Shown here: piece after piece, positions 34,591 to 44,454 of the stretch
How the letters are laid out: each line of letters begins with the position of its first letter
Numbering within the stretch: position 1 is the first letter of the stretch
NCBI RefSeq assembly: GCF_000384655.1
Contig: NZ_ARQI01000127.1
Span: forward strand, 28,575-92,574
Origin: Brachyspira innocens ATCC 29796
Lineage (GTDB): Bacteria > Spirochaetota > Brachyspiria > Brachyspirales > Brachyspiraceae
Length of the DNA stretch: 64,000 nt
Reading direction: 5' to 3'
The notes under the pieces: model-generated
The model's input: the letters and a program-made list of their open reading frames with translations, nothing else
The model's database searches: none
What the model was told of the DNA's origin: nothing
Program-made: the position numbers and the translations under genes

Positions 34591-36084
34591 TTATAAACCG
34601 CAATTTTTGTCATAGTTGTTTTTGTTTAAAATAGCAAGTTCATATGCTTTAACATATTCTTTAGCACTTTTTTCCCAAGAGTTATCTATTTTCATTCCTC
34701 TTTGCTGCATTTGATTAAATCTGTCTCTATGATCATAATAAACACTTACAGCCCAGCCTATAGTATTATACAATGCTGAAGGGTTAGAATCATAGAATTT
34801 AAAACCAGTACCTTCTCCAGTCTGTTCATTATAATTTTCAACTGTATCTTCAAGTCCTCCAGTAGCATGTACAATAGGTAAAGTACCATATCTTAAAGAA
34901 TACATCTGATTAAGTCCGCAAGGCTCAAATAAAGAAGGCATTACAAACAAATCGCATCCTGCTTCTATTAAGTGAGATAATTCATTACTGTATCCTATAT
35001 AAGAGCCAACTCTGCCCGGATATCTTTTAGGCAAATCACCGAAGAAACTTTCCAATCCCTTGTCTCCAGTACCTAGTATGCAGAACTGAACTTTCATATT
35101 ATTAACTAAAGGATCTATTATAGAAGCTATAAAGTGATATCCTTTTTGATCAACAAATCTGCCGATAGCACCTATTAATACAACATCATCATCTTCTTCA
35201 AGAAGAAATCTCTTTTGAAGTTCTTTTTTGCATATTTTTTTACCTTCCATTTTATCAGCAGAATAATTAGCAGGTATAAATTTATCTTTTTCAGGTGACC
35301 AAACATTTTCGTCAATACCATTAAGTATTCCAAAGAAACTTGTAGTTTTATTTTGTAAATAAGGAGCCATACCATGACCGCCATAAGGAGAAGAAATTTC
35401 TTTGGCATAAGTAGGGCTTACTGTTGTAACTACATCTGCAAAGAATATACCGCCTTTAAGGAAATTGATATTGCCATGATCTTCAAAAGTGTCTGGACTA
35501 AAATTGTTCCAGCCTAAACCTAAATAGTCGTATGTTGTATTTGCACTGTATATACCCTGATAATTTGCATTATGTATTGTAAGAAGACTTGCGGCATGTC
35601 CTACTGGGTCATTCCAGTGCCAAGTCTTTATATAAGCTGGAATTGCTGCAGTCTGCCAGTCATTGGCATGCACAACATCCACATTAAGCTGCAAATCTTT
35701 GCATAACTGTAAAGCTGCTCTTGAGAAAAATCCGAATCTCCAAGCATTATCCTGATAATCATTAAAAGAAGCATCATGATAAAGTCCTTCTCTGCTGAAA
35801 AAACTATGATGCTCTATAAAATAAAAATCTATTCCATCTTTTACTGTCTTAAATACAGAACACCATTCCTCTCCGTTACCCATCCATACTCCCATAGTTG
35901 GAAGAACATTTTCTAGGTAGCAGTCCTGAAAATTAATATCTCTGTATTTTGGAAGTACTACACATGCTTCTACACCTAATTTTTTTAGATATATAGGTAA
36001 AGAACCAACAACATCGGCAAGTCCTCCTGTTTTTATAAATGGGGCAGCTTCTGAAGATGCTATCATAACTTTCATTTTTGACAT
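34591..36084 (-). CDS. glgA: glycogen synthase (ADP-glucose type)
   Basis: 497 residues, GT5 fold. MKVMIASSEAAPFIKTGGLADVVGSLP has the KTGGLADV ADP-glucose site, DVVHANDWQTAAIPAYI and LTIHNANYQGIY the N-domain core, TVSPTYAKEI the conserved loop, FFGILNGIDENVWSPEKD, GAIGRFVDQKGYHFI and the C-domain FEPCGLNQMYSLRYGTLPIVHATGGLEDTVE (the EX7E donor motif region). It extends alpha-1,4-glucan chains using ADP-glucose from GlgC. AGGAG lies six bases before the ATG. No branching enzyme is seen nearby. Confidence 0.96.
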   Translation of the reverse strand: MSKMKVMIASSEAAPFIKTGGLADVVGSLPIYLKKLGVEACVVLPKYRDINFQDCYLENVLPTMGVWMGNGEEWCSVFKTVKDGIDFYFIEHHSFFSREGLYHDASFNDYQDNAWRFGFFSRAALQLCKDLQLNVDVVHANDWQTAAIPAYIKTWHWNDPVGHAASLLTIHNANYQGIYSANTTYDYLGLGWNNFSPDTFEDHGNINFLKGGIFFADVVTTVSPTYAKEISSPYGGHGMAPYLQNKTTSFFGILNGIDENVWSPEKDKFIPANYSADKMEGKKICKKELQKRFLLEEDDDVVLIGAIGRFVDQKGYHFIASIIDPLVNNMKVQFCILGTGDKGLESFFGDLPKRYPGRVGSYIGYSNELSHLIEAGCDLFVMPSLFEPCGLNQMYSLRYGTLPIVHATGGLEDTVENYNEQTGEGTGFKFYDSNPSALYNTIGWAVSVYYDHRDRFNQMQQRGMKIDNSWEKSAKEYVKAYELAILNKNNYDKNCGL

Positions 36085-36195
36085 AATAAACTCCTAAACT
36101 TTGGAATATATTTTAAATATATAACTTTATTTAAAAACTTCAAGTAAAATTATTATTGTTAGAATATTATTACATTAAAAAGTTTGATAAAAATA

Positions 36196-36236
36196 AAAGA
36201 ATTCTATCAATTTATTAAAAATCAATAGAATTCTTT
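36196..36236 (-). terminator. stem-loop downstream of greA
   Basis: AAAGAATTCTAT at 36196-36207 pairs perfectly with ATAGAATTCTTT at 36225-36236 across a 17-base loop, just after the greA stop and before glgA. It is likely the greA terminator; the T run is short. Confidence 0.6.
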
Positions 36237-36261
36237 ATAAAAATGAATGTTTATAATAAAA

Positions 36262-36726
36262 TTATATATTAATTTCTAATATCTCTAAAACTTTATCACC
36301 AGCAGGTACTTTTATAGTAACTACATCGCCCACTTTTTTTGCTAATAAGCCTTTAGCAATAGGAGTTACTATAGTTATTTCATTTTTACTCATATCAGCT
36401 TCTAATTCGCCTACTATTCTGTATTCAAAAACAGCATTTCTGTTTTTATCTTTTACCTTTACTCTTTTTCCAAAAGTTACAGTATTTTTATCTAAAGAAG
36501 AAGGGTCTATTATTTCACATCCTGCTAAATCCCCTTCAAGCTTTGATATCTGAGCATTTAATAATCCTTGTCTTTCTTTTGCAGCATGATACTCAGCATT
36601 TTCTTTTAAATCGCCTTTTTCTCTTGCCTCTGCAATAATAGCTGGTAAAGTTTCAAACTCTGCTTTAAGTTCAGCTAGTTTTGCCTTTACTTTGTCATAT
36701 CCTTCTTTTGTTATTGGTTTTGCCAT
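36262..36726 (-). CDS. greA: transcription elongation factor GreA
   Basis: 154 residues, exactly the expected size. The N-terminal coiled coil (GYDKVKAKLAELKAEFETLPAIIAEAREKGDLKENAEYHAAKERQG) carries the D-E pair at its tip (GDLKENAEY) that stimulates RNA cleavage by backtracked RNA polymerase; the C-terminal FKBP-like domain includes VTFGKRVKVKDKNRNAVFEYRIVGELEADMSKNEITIVTPIAKGLLAKKVGD. It follows the sucrose hydrolase gene by 72 bases and could be partly co-transcribed, which would be unrelated in function. Confidence 0.97.
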   Translation of the reverse strand: MAKPITKEGYDKVKAKLAELKAEFETLPAIIAEAREKGDLKENAEYHAAKERQGLLNAQISKLEGDLAGCEIIDPSSLDKNTVTFGKRVKVKDKNRNAVFEYRIVGELEADMSKNEITIVTPIAKGLLAKKVGDVVTIKVPAGDKVLEILEINI

Positions 36727-36798
36727 AATTTAATATCCTTAAATATTATAATAATCTTGATATTATAAACTATTTTTAAATATTTACAAATAAAAAGA

Positions 36799-38289
36799 TT
36801 AAGGATTAAACTTAAAACTAGAAAGTTTATATATAGTTATATTCATTTCTCCTAGGATTTTAAAAGAGTATTCTAATGGATAATACCTAGTAGTGAATGC
36901 TAATTCTCCGTCATTAATAAATATTTCTAAAGATGAAGTATCTGCCATTATTCTAATATTTTTAAGCTCTTCTAAATAGGCACTTCTTTTATTTCTGCCT
37001 CCGCCTATTGTTTTACCAGTATCTTCTACAAACTCTAATATAAACTTATTATCTTTATATTTTGAACAGAGGCCTTCTGAAATAAGAATTTCAAAGTTCT
37101 TTGTGTTATTATCAATTTTTATATTATCAATTATAACTTCATAAGAATTAATATCATTAGAAATTAAATTATCTGATAATGTATTATTAGAGTATTTATT
37201 TTCAAATATTTTTTTCTCTCTTAATTTTTCTAAATTTCTATGAGGTTTTTGGTATAGTTTTCCGTTTTTGAAATTAAGTTCTCTTGGTATTGTAAGACAG
37301 TGCTGCCAGCCGTATTGAACTGTTAAATTTTTATGATCATCTTCTGTATCTGGAACTCCCATCCAGCCTATAATAACTCTATTTCCATTTTCATCTAAAA
37401 ATGTCTGAGGAGCATAAAAATCAAAACCTCTGTCTAATACGGTAAAATTATTAACTTCAATAGATTCTTTATTTTTATAATCATCATTAATTAAAAAATA
37501 TCCAGAAAGGTATATATTTTCGTATATGCTTTCAACTTGTTTTACACCCTGAGGACATGTTATTAAAATATCCTGACCGTCTAAATTAAACAAGTCTGGA
37601 CATTCCCACATATACCCAAAAATATCTTTTGTATGTATAGTGCTTGTATGTGTCCATTTTCTTTTATCTTTAGAAGAAAATACAAGAACTTCGCCTATAT
37701 CATTATTTCTGTCAATGCCGTATTTCCTAGCACCTTGAACCATATAATATATATCATCATATTTAAATACTTTAGGGTCTCTTATATGATTGGTTATATC
37801 TTTTGGATAGTCTTTCATTTCCATAAGGCATTCTTTCTCGGAGAAATTAATACCATCTTCAGAAACTGTAAGCATGGTATTAGCTTCTCTTCCGCTTTCT
37901 ATATAGTCATGCTTGCCTAAGAGTTTTACATTTCCAGTATAATAAATATATAGTTTATCATCTTCTATGAATGCAGAACCAGAATACACACCATGACAAT
38001 CGTATTTTTCATCTGGATATATAGAAACTCCCACATATTTATAATTGATTAAATCTTTGGTTTGATAATGTCCCCAAAATTTTAATCCGCCTTCTGTTTC
38101 AAATGGTGAATATTGGAAGAATATATTGTATATTCCCTTAAAGTATGATAATCCGTTAGGATCGTTAAGCCAGCCTACTGGAGGCATTATATGAAAATTC
38201 AGTCTCCATTCATCTTTTATGTTTTTTTTTAAGTATTCATTTTCTTTTTGTATTATAGCTTCTTTAAAAATCTTACTTACTAGATTCAT
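36799..38289 (-). CDS. scrB: sucrose-6-phosphate hydrolase / beta-fructofuranosidase (GH32)
   Basis: 496 residues. The GH32 five-bladed propeller shows WRLNFHIMPPVGWLNDPNGLSYFKGIYNIFFQYSPFE (Asp nucleophile in WLNDPNG), SGSAFIEDDKLYIYYTG, the transition-state stabiliser in HIRDPKVF and the acid/base Glu in MWECPDLFNL; a beta-sandwich domain completes the C-terminus (GELAFTTRYYPLE). It splits sucrose-6-phosphate from the adjacent PTS into glucose-6-phosphate and fructose. GAGGAA precedes the ATG. A 12-bp perfect stem-loop separates it from scrA. Confidence 0.93.
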   Translation of the reverse strand: MNLVSKIFKEAIIQKENEYLKKNIKDEWRLNFHIMPPVGWLNDPNGLSYFKGIYNIFFQYSPFETEGGLKFWGHYQTKDLINYKYVGVSIYPDEKYDCHGVYSGSAFIEDDKLYIYYTGNVKLLGKHDYIESGREANTMLTVSEDGINFSEKECLMEMKDYPKDITNHIRDPKVFKYDDIYYMVQGARKYGIDRNNDIGEVLVFSSKDKRKWTHTSTIHTKDIFGYMWECPDLFNLDGQDILITCPQGVKQVESIYENIYLSGYFLINDDYKNKESIEVNNFTVLDRGFDFYAPQTFLDENGNRVIIGWMGVPDTEDDHKNLTVQYGWQHCLTIPRELNFKNGKLYQKPHRNLEKLREKKIFENKYSNNTLSDNLISNDINSYEVIIDNIKIDNNTKNFEILISEGLCSKYKDNKFILEFVEDTGKTIGGGRNKRSAYLEELKNIRIMADTSSLEIFINDGELAFTTRYYPLEYSFKILGEMNITIYKLSSFKFNP

Positions 38290-38340
38290 TATTGAATTCC
38301 TCTTTTATGTTTTTTATTTTTTATCATTTTTTAATAAATA

Positions 38341-38378
38341 CTTAATATCATGCATATTTTCATACACATGATATTAAG
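38341..38378 (-). promoter_or_regulatory. hairpin between scrA and scrB
   Basis: CTTAATATCATG at 38341-38352 and CATGATATTAAG at 38367-38378 form a perfect 12-bp stem with a 14-base loop, without a following T run. It may stabilise or process the mRNA, or partly terminate it, and so set unequal expression of the two genes. Confidence 0.5.
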
Positions 38379-38433
38379 CAGAACAAATAATTTTTATTGG
38401 ATTTATGTATAAATTATCTATATATGTAATTTC

Positions 38434-39858
38434 TTATTCGTCATCTTCCTGCATATACTCTTTAGGTACTCCGAAGAACCAAGTAATAGCAAAAGATAAA
38501 ACTATTGTTAGTATTGCTACAGAAATATAGCCTATTAATTGTTTGGTATCATATATGTAAAGCAATATACCAGGTATACCAGTAACTCCATTAGCAGTAC
38601 CTTGTAAATTTAATAATCTTACAATCAAACCAGTAATACCAGAGGCAATAGCACCGCATACCATAGGTTTTATTCCGTATCTTATATTAATACCGAATAT
38701 TGCAGGCTCAGTAATACCAAGCCAAGCTGATAAAGTAGCACCATAACCCATAGCTTTTACGCTTTTTCTTCTTGTTTTTAATGTAACAGCAAGACAAGCA
38801 GCCCCAGCAGCTAAATTAGCAACACTTAAAAGAGGGTTAATAGGGTTTAATGATGTAGCAGCAAGAAGAGATATTTCTATTAAGTTCATTATATGGTGAA
38901 CACCAGTAACTACTATAAATATTATTCCAAATCCTATTATCAATCCTCCCAAACCAAAAGGAAGAGATAATGAGAAGTTTATGGCTATTAATATCCATTG
39001 TTCTACTGTATGAAATATAGGTCCTATTACAGCCAAAGATAATAATAACATTATAAGCAATGTTAAAAATGGAGTAGCCAATATATCAATGATGTTTGGT
39101 ATTACTTTTCTTAACTTTAACTCTAGTTTTGAACCTATCATACCTGCAATAAGTGCTGGGAGTATACTGCCCTGATATCCGACTATAGGTATAAATCCGA
39201 ATAACATTATAGGTTTAACACCGCTGTCTGGATTTGCAACTAAATAAGCATTAGGCAAAGCAGGAGAGACAAGCATTAAGCCCAACAATATACCCAAAAT
39301 AGGGGATCCTCCGAATACCCTAAATGCAGACCAGCACACTAAAGCAGGCAAAAAAGCAAAAGTGGTTTCTGTTAATACACTCATAAATGTCATAACAGAA
39401 ACAGGTATATTAGAAACTTGCAGATTAAATAATCCTAGGAAACTGTCATTAATCAATGCACCTTTAAGCCCCAAAAATAAACCAGTTGCTATCATAGCAG
39501 GCATTATTGGTACAAATACATCAGCAAATACACGTATGAATTTTCTGAATTTATTTTTATCATCAGTTTTTTTCACATCTTTATCATCATTTTTCTGAGA
39601 AGCGGCAGTAATACCTAATTTTACAACTTCATCATAAACTTTATTAACTACTCCAGTACCGAGTATTATCTGATATTGATCTGAATTAAAAAATACACCC
39701 TTAACACCGTCTATTTTTTGTACATCAGAATCTTTTATGCTTTCTCTGTCTTTTACTATAAGTCTTAATCTTGTAGCACAGCATTCTGCGGAAATAATAT
39801 TTTCTCTTTTTACTACTTTTACTATTTCTTCAGCAGTTTTTTTATAATCTATAGCCAT
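38434..39858 (-). CDS. scrA: PTS sucrose-specific permease, EIIBC
   Basis: 474 residues. An N-terminal EIIB domain (about 1-85) has ECCATRLRLIVKDRES with the phosphorylated Cys, then SDQYQIILGTGVVNKVYDEV; the EIIC domain (about 110-470) has about ten membrane helices and the GITEPAIFGINIRYGIKP motif of the glucose/sucrose PTS superfamily. There is no C-terminal EIIA domain, so phosphate must come from an EIIA encoded elsewhere. Adjacent GH32 and a divergent LacI regulator support sucrose as the substrate (trehalose would need a different hydrolase). Confidence 0.92.
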   Translation of the reverse strand: MAIDYKKTAEEIVKVVKRENIISAECCATRLRLIVKDRESIKDSDVQKIDGVKGVFFNSDQYQIILGTGVVNKVYDEVVKLGITAASQKNDDKDVKKTDDKNKFRKFIRVFADVFVPIMPAMIATGLFLGLKGALINDSFLGLFNLQVSNIPVSVMTFMSVLTETTFAFLPALVCWSAFRVFGGSPILGILLGLMLVSPALPNAYLVANPDSGVKPIMLFGFIPIVGYQGSILPALIAGMIGSKLELKLRKVIPNIIDILATPFLTLLIMLLLSLAVIGPIFHTVEQWILIAINFSLSLPFGLGGLIIGFGIIFIVVTGVHHIMNLIEISLLAATSLNPINPLLSVANLAAGAACLAVTLKTRRKSVKAMGYGATLSAWLGITEPAIFGINIRYGIKPMVCGAIASGITGLIVRLLNLQGTANGVTGIPGILLYIYDTKQLIGYISVAILTIVLSFAITWFFGVPKEYMQEDDE

Positions 39859-39889
39859 AATAAAAACCCCGTTATTATGATTTTGTATA

Positions 39890-39903
39890 TGTTATCGGTT
39901 ACA
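39890..39903. promoter_or_regulatory. candidate LacI-family operator upstream of scrA
   Basis: TGTTATCGGTTACA is an imperfect palindrome with the central CG usual for LacI-family operators. It lies in the scrA/lacI-type regulator intergenic region. Four of six half-site positions match, so this is tentative. Confidence 0.35.
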
Positions 39904-40024
39904 TTAGCGTTGATTTTAACATTATTTTAGTATTTGTCAAGTGTAGTAGTTAATAAATTTCAAATTTGTATTTTACTGTAAAAAGTATATAATATATTAT
40001 ATAATAGTATTAGAGGTGATAATA

Positions 40025-41023
40025 ATGAGAGGCGGTAAGGGCTCAAATAAGAAAATTACAATGAAAGATATTGCTGAGTTAGCAGGGGTTACAAAAACTA
40101 CTATATCACGCTATTTTAACGGAGGCTATATAAAAAAAGAAACTAAGGAAAAAATAGCTAAGATAATAAAAAAATATAATTATGAGCCTAATACTTTTGC
40201 AAGACTCAATGCAAAACAAAGCCGTATGATAGGTATTATAGTTCCTGCATTAGATTCTATAGTAGGTTCAAGAGTATTAACTGGTCTTGAGAGAACTTTC
40301 AGAGAAAAACATTATATGCCTATAATAATGAATACTAATCATGAGTCTGTTTTGGAACTCAAATATATAGAGAAATTAAAGAGACTTAATGTTGACGGCA
40401 TAGTGTTAAGTGCTACAGAAATAACAGATGAGCATAGAAAATTATTAAAAAAACTTGATATACCAATAGTTATTTACGGTCAGGAGTATAGCGATGGTAT
40501 TAGCATAGTTAATGATGATTATAATGCGGGAGTGGAAATAGGGGAGTATATAGGAAGAAAAAAACATAAAAATGTTGGGTTTATTGCAGTAGATGAAAAA
40601 GATGTTGCTATTGGTGTTACAAGGAGAAATGGAGTTTTAGACGGTTTAAGCCATTATAACATAATGGATGTAAGTATAGCGATAGCTGATTTTTCATATG
40701 AAAGTGCTATGGTTGCAACTAAAGAGCTTTTAAAATATAAAAAATTAGATGCCATAATATGTTCTACTGATAGGCAGGCACATGGAGTATATAAGGTAAT
40801 AAAAGAGAGAGGATTAAAAATGCCTGAAGATGTTTCTGTAATATCATTTGGCGGATATGAGATTGATGAGATTATAGAACCGAGGCTTTCTACAATAAAA
40901 TTTGATTCTCTTAATGCTGGTATATGTGCAGCAAATACATTAATAGATTTAATTAATAAAGTAGAAGTGAGAAATGTTTTGTATATTAATTATGAGTTTA
41001 TTGAAGGCGAGAGTGTAAGATAA
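40025..41023 (+). CDS. LacI-family regulator of the sucrose genes (ScrR-like)
   Basis: 332 residues from the ATG at 40025, which follows GAGGTGAT; a GTG within that sequence at 40016 is less likely. The N-terminal helix-turn-helix and hinge read ITMKDIAELAGVTKTTISRYFNGGYIKKETKEKIAKIIKKYNYEPNTFARLNAKQS, followed by a periplasmic-binding-protein-like sensor (MIGIIVPALDSIVGSRVLTGLERTF ... VSVISFGGYEIDEIIEPRLSTIKFD). It is divergent from scrA and is the probable repressor. A weak candidate operator lies between. Confidence 0.9.
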   Translation: MRGGKGSNKKITMKDIAELAGVTKTTISRYFNGGYIKKETKEKIAKIIKKYNYEPNTFARLNAKQSRMIGIIVPALDSIVGSRVLTGLERTFREKHYMPIIMNTNHESVLELKYIEKLKRLNVDGIVLSATEITDEHRKLLKKLDIPIVIYGQEYSDGISIVNDDYNAGVEIGEYIGRKKHKNVGFIAVDEKDVAIGVTRRNGVLDGLSHYNIMDVSIAIADFSYESAMVATKELLKYKKLDAIICSTDRQAHGVYKVIKERGLKMPEDVSVISFGGYEIDEIIEPRLSTIKFDSLNAGICAANTLIDLINKVEVRNVLYINYEFIEGESVR

Positions 41024-41087
41024 ATATTAGTAAATATAAATATTTTTAATAAAATAAAAAATAATTCATAGATATAATATAAACACA

Positions 41088-41120
41088 ATGCAATTACTAA
41101 TAATTAATTAGTAATTGCAT
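41088..41120. terminator. stem-loop between converging lacI-type and GH3 genes
   Basis: ATGCAATTACTAA pairs perfectly with TTAGTAATTGCAT across a seven-base loop. T runs on either side are weak, so it may be a barrier or mRNA-stability hairpin rather than a strong terminator. Confidence 0.5.
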
Positions 41121-41144
41121 AAATAAAAATTTGTATCAATAAAA

Positions 41145-43517
41145 TTAACTGTTTAAAGTATTTAGAAGTGACTCTATATCATTTCTATTAATAAGACCGC
41201 CGCTCATAGTTACTAATGAACGAAGAGGTGTTTCTAATATCATACTTTCAAACATCTTTTTTGTGTCTGTTTTATCATCTTTAAACATATCATTAAGTCC
41301 AGACAACAGCTTATTATAGAAATCTTCAGCAATTTTTTCATGCATCAAGTCTGCAAGATTATTATTTATATTGTAAGGTTTTACTGCTTTTATATTAATT
41401 GGCTTTAATTTTCTTTCCATCAATTCTTCAAAGTCTTCGTCTGGTATATTGATATCTTTAAAATTAAAATAGCTTGGTATTCTTTTTTGATAATAGCTTT
41501 TGGCATTAATTTCTATATTTTTGTTTAATGGTAAATTTCTTGAAGAGTTACCAACTGATATTGTATAAATACCGCTTTCTATTTCATATTTTTTTGTTTC
41601 AGTATTGTAGAATGAAAAGCTTCTTTTGTTTAGTTTTAATATTACAGTTTTTGTTTCATTAGGCTCTAAAAATACTTTAATAAAACATTTTAATTCTCTT
41701 TTTGCTTTAAATATATTATTTTCTGGGGCAGATACATATAACTGAGCTACTTCGCAGCCGAATACATCTCCAGTATTTTGAACGTCAAATACAACATGTA
41801 TATTATCCAATCCAGCAACCGTATTTGCATCCGAAACTATTAAATTGGAAAATTTAAATGTAGTATATGAAAGCCCGTAGCCAAATGGGAATAAAACTTC
41901 CTTCTCTGCTTTATCATAATATCTATATCCTACAAAAATAGATTCTCTATATTCTACAGCTTTATTTCCGCCCGGAAAATATTTATAGCTTGGATTATCT
42001 TCCAAACTTAATGGAAAAGTTTCAGCTAATTTTCCGCTTGGATTAACTATTCCAAATATAATATTAAAAGCAGCACTTACAGCAGCTTCCCCAGCCAAAT
42101 ATAAATTAACTATTCCTTTTACTTTATCGACCCAAGGCATTAAAACTGGAGCACCTATTGAAAGAACTACAACTATATTTTTATTTACTTTTGAAATCTC
42201 TTCTATTAAATAATTATGATTTTCAGGAAGATTAAGATGCTTTCTGTCAAAACCTTCAGATTCATAAGAGTTTATAAGTCCTGCAAATATTATTACCACA
42301 TCTTTATCTTTTGATATATTTACCGCTTCTTCTATTAAAGCATTATCTATTTCTGGAGAATCAGAGTTATAACCTTTAGCATAGTTAAACTCTAAATTAT
42401 TTTCTTTAAAATATTCTTCAGCAGTATCTATTTTGTATGCATTTATAAGAGAGCTTCCATTTCCTTGATATCTAGGTTTCTGAGCAAACTCTCCAATAAC
42501 TGCGATCTTGCTTTCTTTTTTTGCAGGAAGTATTTTATCTTCATTTTTTAATAGTACTATTGAGTTTTCTGCGATCTTTCTTGCTGTATTATGATTTTCT
42601 TCTTTATCGTATGTGAAATTATTATATATATTATCCATAGAATAAAGAGCAAAGTATAAAAGTCTTTCTACAGCTTTATCTAATATTTTTATATCTAATT
42701 TATTTTCTTTAATAGCCTCATAAACTTTTTTATCATCATATCCATTTGTAGAAGGCATCTGTAAATCAAGCCCAGCCTTTAGAGCTTCTATTCTGTCATT
42801 AACAGCCCCCCAATCTGAAACAACAATTCCGTCAAATCCCCATTCATCTCTTAATATATCTGTTAATAAATGTTTATTTTCAGAAGCAAATGTTCCATTA
42901 ACGCTATTGTATGAACACATAACAGTAGAAGGTTTTGATTCTTTTACAGCTATTTCAAAAGCATATAAATATATTTCTCTCAAAGCACGCTCATCAACAA
43001 CACTGTCTATTACCAGTCTTAAAGTTTCCTGATTGTTTGCAGCAAAATGTTTTAAACTTGACTGTATGCCGTTATCTTCTAAACCGCTTATCCATCCTGA
43101 CGCCATTTTTCCAGCGAGATATGGGTCTTCAGAAAAATATTCAAAATTACGTCCGCAAAGAGGGGAGCGTTTCATATTTATACCAGGACCTAATACAACA
43201 GATACATTATTGGATTTAGCCTCTCTTGATATGGCTTCGCCCATTTCATACATTATATTTGGGTCAAAAGAACAAGCACTGCAGCAGGCGGTAGGAAAAC
43301 ATGTTGAAGCTTCAGATTTCTGAAGGCTTAATTCATCAGCTTCTGTGCTTTGTTTTCTTACTCCATGCGGACCGTCTGTAAGATATATTGAATCTATATG
43401 CAGTCTGTGTATAGGTTTTGTTGACCAAAAATCTTTACCGCTTAAAAGCGAAACCTTTTCTTCTAATGTCATCTCATTTATTATTTCTTTAATTTTTTGG
43501 GTGTATTTATTATTCAT
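41145..43517 (-). CDS. GH3 beta-glucosidase
   Basis: 790 residues. The N-terminal TIM barrel includes YLTDGPHGVRKQ, GPGINMKRSPLCGRNFEYFSEDPYLAGKMASGWISGLEDNGIQSSLKHFAANNQET and VVSDWGAV with the catalytic Asp; the second alpha/beta domain (about 300-530) and the C-terminal Fn3-like domain (about 575-645, DVQNTGDVFGCEVAQLYVSAPE) follow. The final ~120 residues form an extra helical segment that many GH3 enzymes of gut bacteria also have. No signal peptide, so it is cytoplasmic and acts on imported beta-glucosides or cellobiose. It has no neighbouring permease. Confidence 0.93.
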   Translation of the reverse strand: MNNKYTQKIKEIINEMTLEEKVSLLSGKDFWSTKPIHRLHIDSIYLTDGPHGVRKQSTEADELSLQKSEASTCFPTACCSACSFDPNIMYEMGEAISREAKSNNVSVVLGPGINMKRSPLCGRNFEYFSEDPYLAGKMASGWISGLEDNGIQSSLKHFAANNQETLRLVIDSVVDERALREIYLYAFEIAVKESKPSTVMCSYNSVNGTFASENKHLLTDILRDEWGFDGIVVSDWGAVNDRIEALKAGLDLQMPSTNGYDDKKVYEAIKENKLDIKILDKAVERLLYFALYSMDNIYNNFTYDKEENHNTARKIAENSIVLLKNEDKILPAKKESKIAVIGEFAQKPRYQGNGSSLINAYKIDTAEEYFKENNLEFNYAKGYNSDSPEIDNALIEEAVNISKDKDVVIIFAGLINSYESEGFDRKHLNLPENHNYLIEEISKVNKNIVVVLSIGAPVLMPWVDKVKGIVNLYLAGEAAVSAAFNIIFGIVNPSGKLAETFPLSLEDNPSYKYFPGGNKAVEYRESIFVGYRYYDKAEKEVLFPFGYGLSYTTFKFSNLIVSDANTVAGLDNIHVVFDVQNTGDVFGCEVAQLYVSAPENNIFKAKRELKCFIKVFLEPNETKTVILKLNKRSFSFYNTETKKYEIESGIYTISVGNSSRNLPLNKNIEINAKSYYQKRIPSYFNFKDINIPDEDFEELMERKLKPINIKAVKPYNINNNLADLMHEKIAEDFYNKLLSGLNDMFKDDKTDTKKMFESMILETPLRSLVTMSGGLINRNDIESLLNTLNS

Positions 43518-43694
43518 AATAAGACCTTAAAAAAAATATATTGTATATCAAAAAAGCTTTAATTTTGCCAATAAATATTTTTAGTTTTATAATATACAGG
43601 ATTAATAATGATTAGCAAAATATGATTGCTTTAGTATACAGTAACATGATAGTATAAATATTCTTGTAAATCAATAGTTATATTATTATAATAA

Positions 43695-44327
43695 TCAATC
43701 AAATTTTCCATTAAATATTTTGTATCCGCTTTCTGTCCAATAAGCTGCTTTGCATTTATTTTCTTTCAAGGCATTAATCAAATCTTTTTCCGTTTCAATA
43801 TTTTGTGGGAAATATGTGGCATATACTCCAACTCTTTTACGAAAATGTGCATCGCTTGCTCCAAGTTCCTGCAGTCCTATTTTCTTCACTGCTTCAAATG
43901 CTGTTATATTTTCTTCGTTTATAGTGTTTCCATTTAAAACTTCGGCACCTGCCAGACCTTTTGTTGTAAAAAGTTTCTCTTCCAAGCCTCTCCTGTTATT
44001 TCTAAAAGGATGGGCACTATAGCATATTCCGCCTTGTTTTTTTATATATTCTATATACTCATATGCTGGTATTCTTTCTTTTGGTATTTCTTTTACTCCG
44101 AATGTTATTAAGTCGCCGTCAAGAGAATAATATTCTACTCCTACAAAAATTGGATAGTTTATTTCTTTTGAATATTGATGAGCTTTATCCATTATACGAA
44201 GGTCATCATGATCAGTTATGCATACAGCATCAAGTCCTTTTTCTTTAGCTTCTTTAACTATCTCTTCTAAAGAAAGCATACTGTCTGAAGAAAATGTTTT
44301 TTCATGTATATGAAGATCTATAAACAT
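43695..44327 (-). CDS. PHP-domain metallo-phosphoesterase
   Basis: 210 residues. The PHP motifs are clear: MFIDLHIHEKTFSSDSMLSLEEIVKEAKEKGLDAVCITDHDD (DxHxH and TDHD), then HPFRNNRR with a metal His and the terminal GASDAHFRKRVG. Short stand-alone PHP proteins hydrolyse phosphoesters such as 3',5'-nucleoside bisphosphates or histidinol phosphate; the exact substrate cannot be told. It stands alone between GH3 and GNAT genes. Confidence 0.88.
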   Translation of the reverse strand: MFIDLHIHEKTFSSDSMLSLEEIVKEAKEKGLDAVCITDHDDLRIMDKAHQYSKEINYPIFVGVEYYSLDGDLITFGVKEIPKERIPAYEYIEYIKKQGGICYSAHPFRNNRRGLEEKLFTTKGLAGAEVLNGNTINEENITAFEAVKKIGLQELGASDAHFRKRVGVYATYFPQNIETEKDLINALKENKCKAAYWTESGYKIFNGKFD

Positions 44328-44454
44328 AATTATTCCGCCAAATATTTGTTTTTTTAATTAATTATTTTTTAATGTATTTAAGAAGATAACATTTATAGCA
44401 AAATAGGTCAATGATAATTTTTATAATATTTTTTATTAATTTTCTATTTTAATA

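Noticed and set aside
41145..43517. Many plus-strand frames inside the GH3 gene
   Set aside because: They are shadows of the real coding frame with no homology-like motifs.
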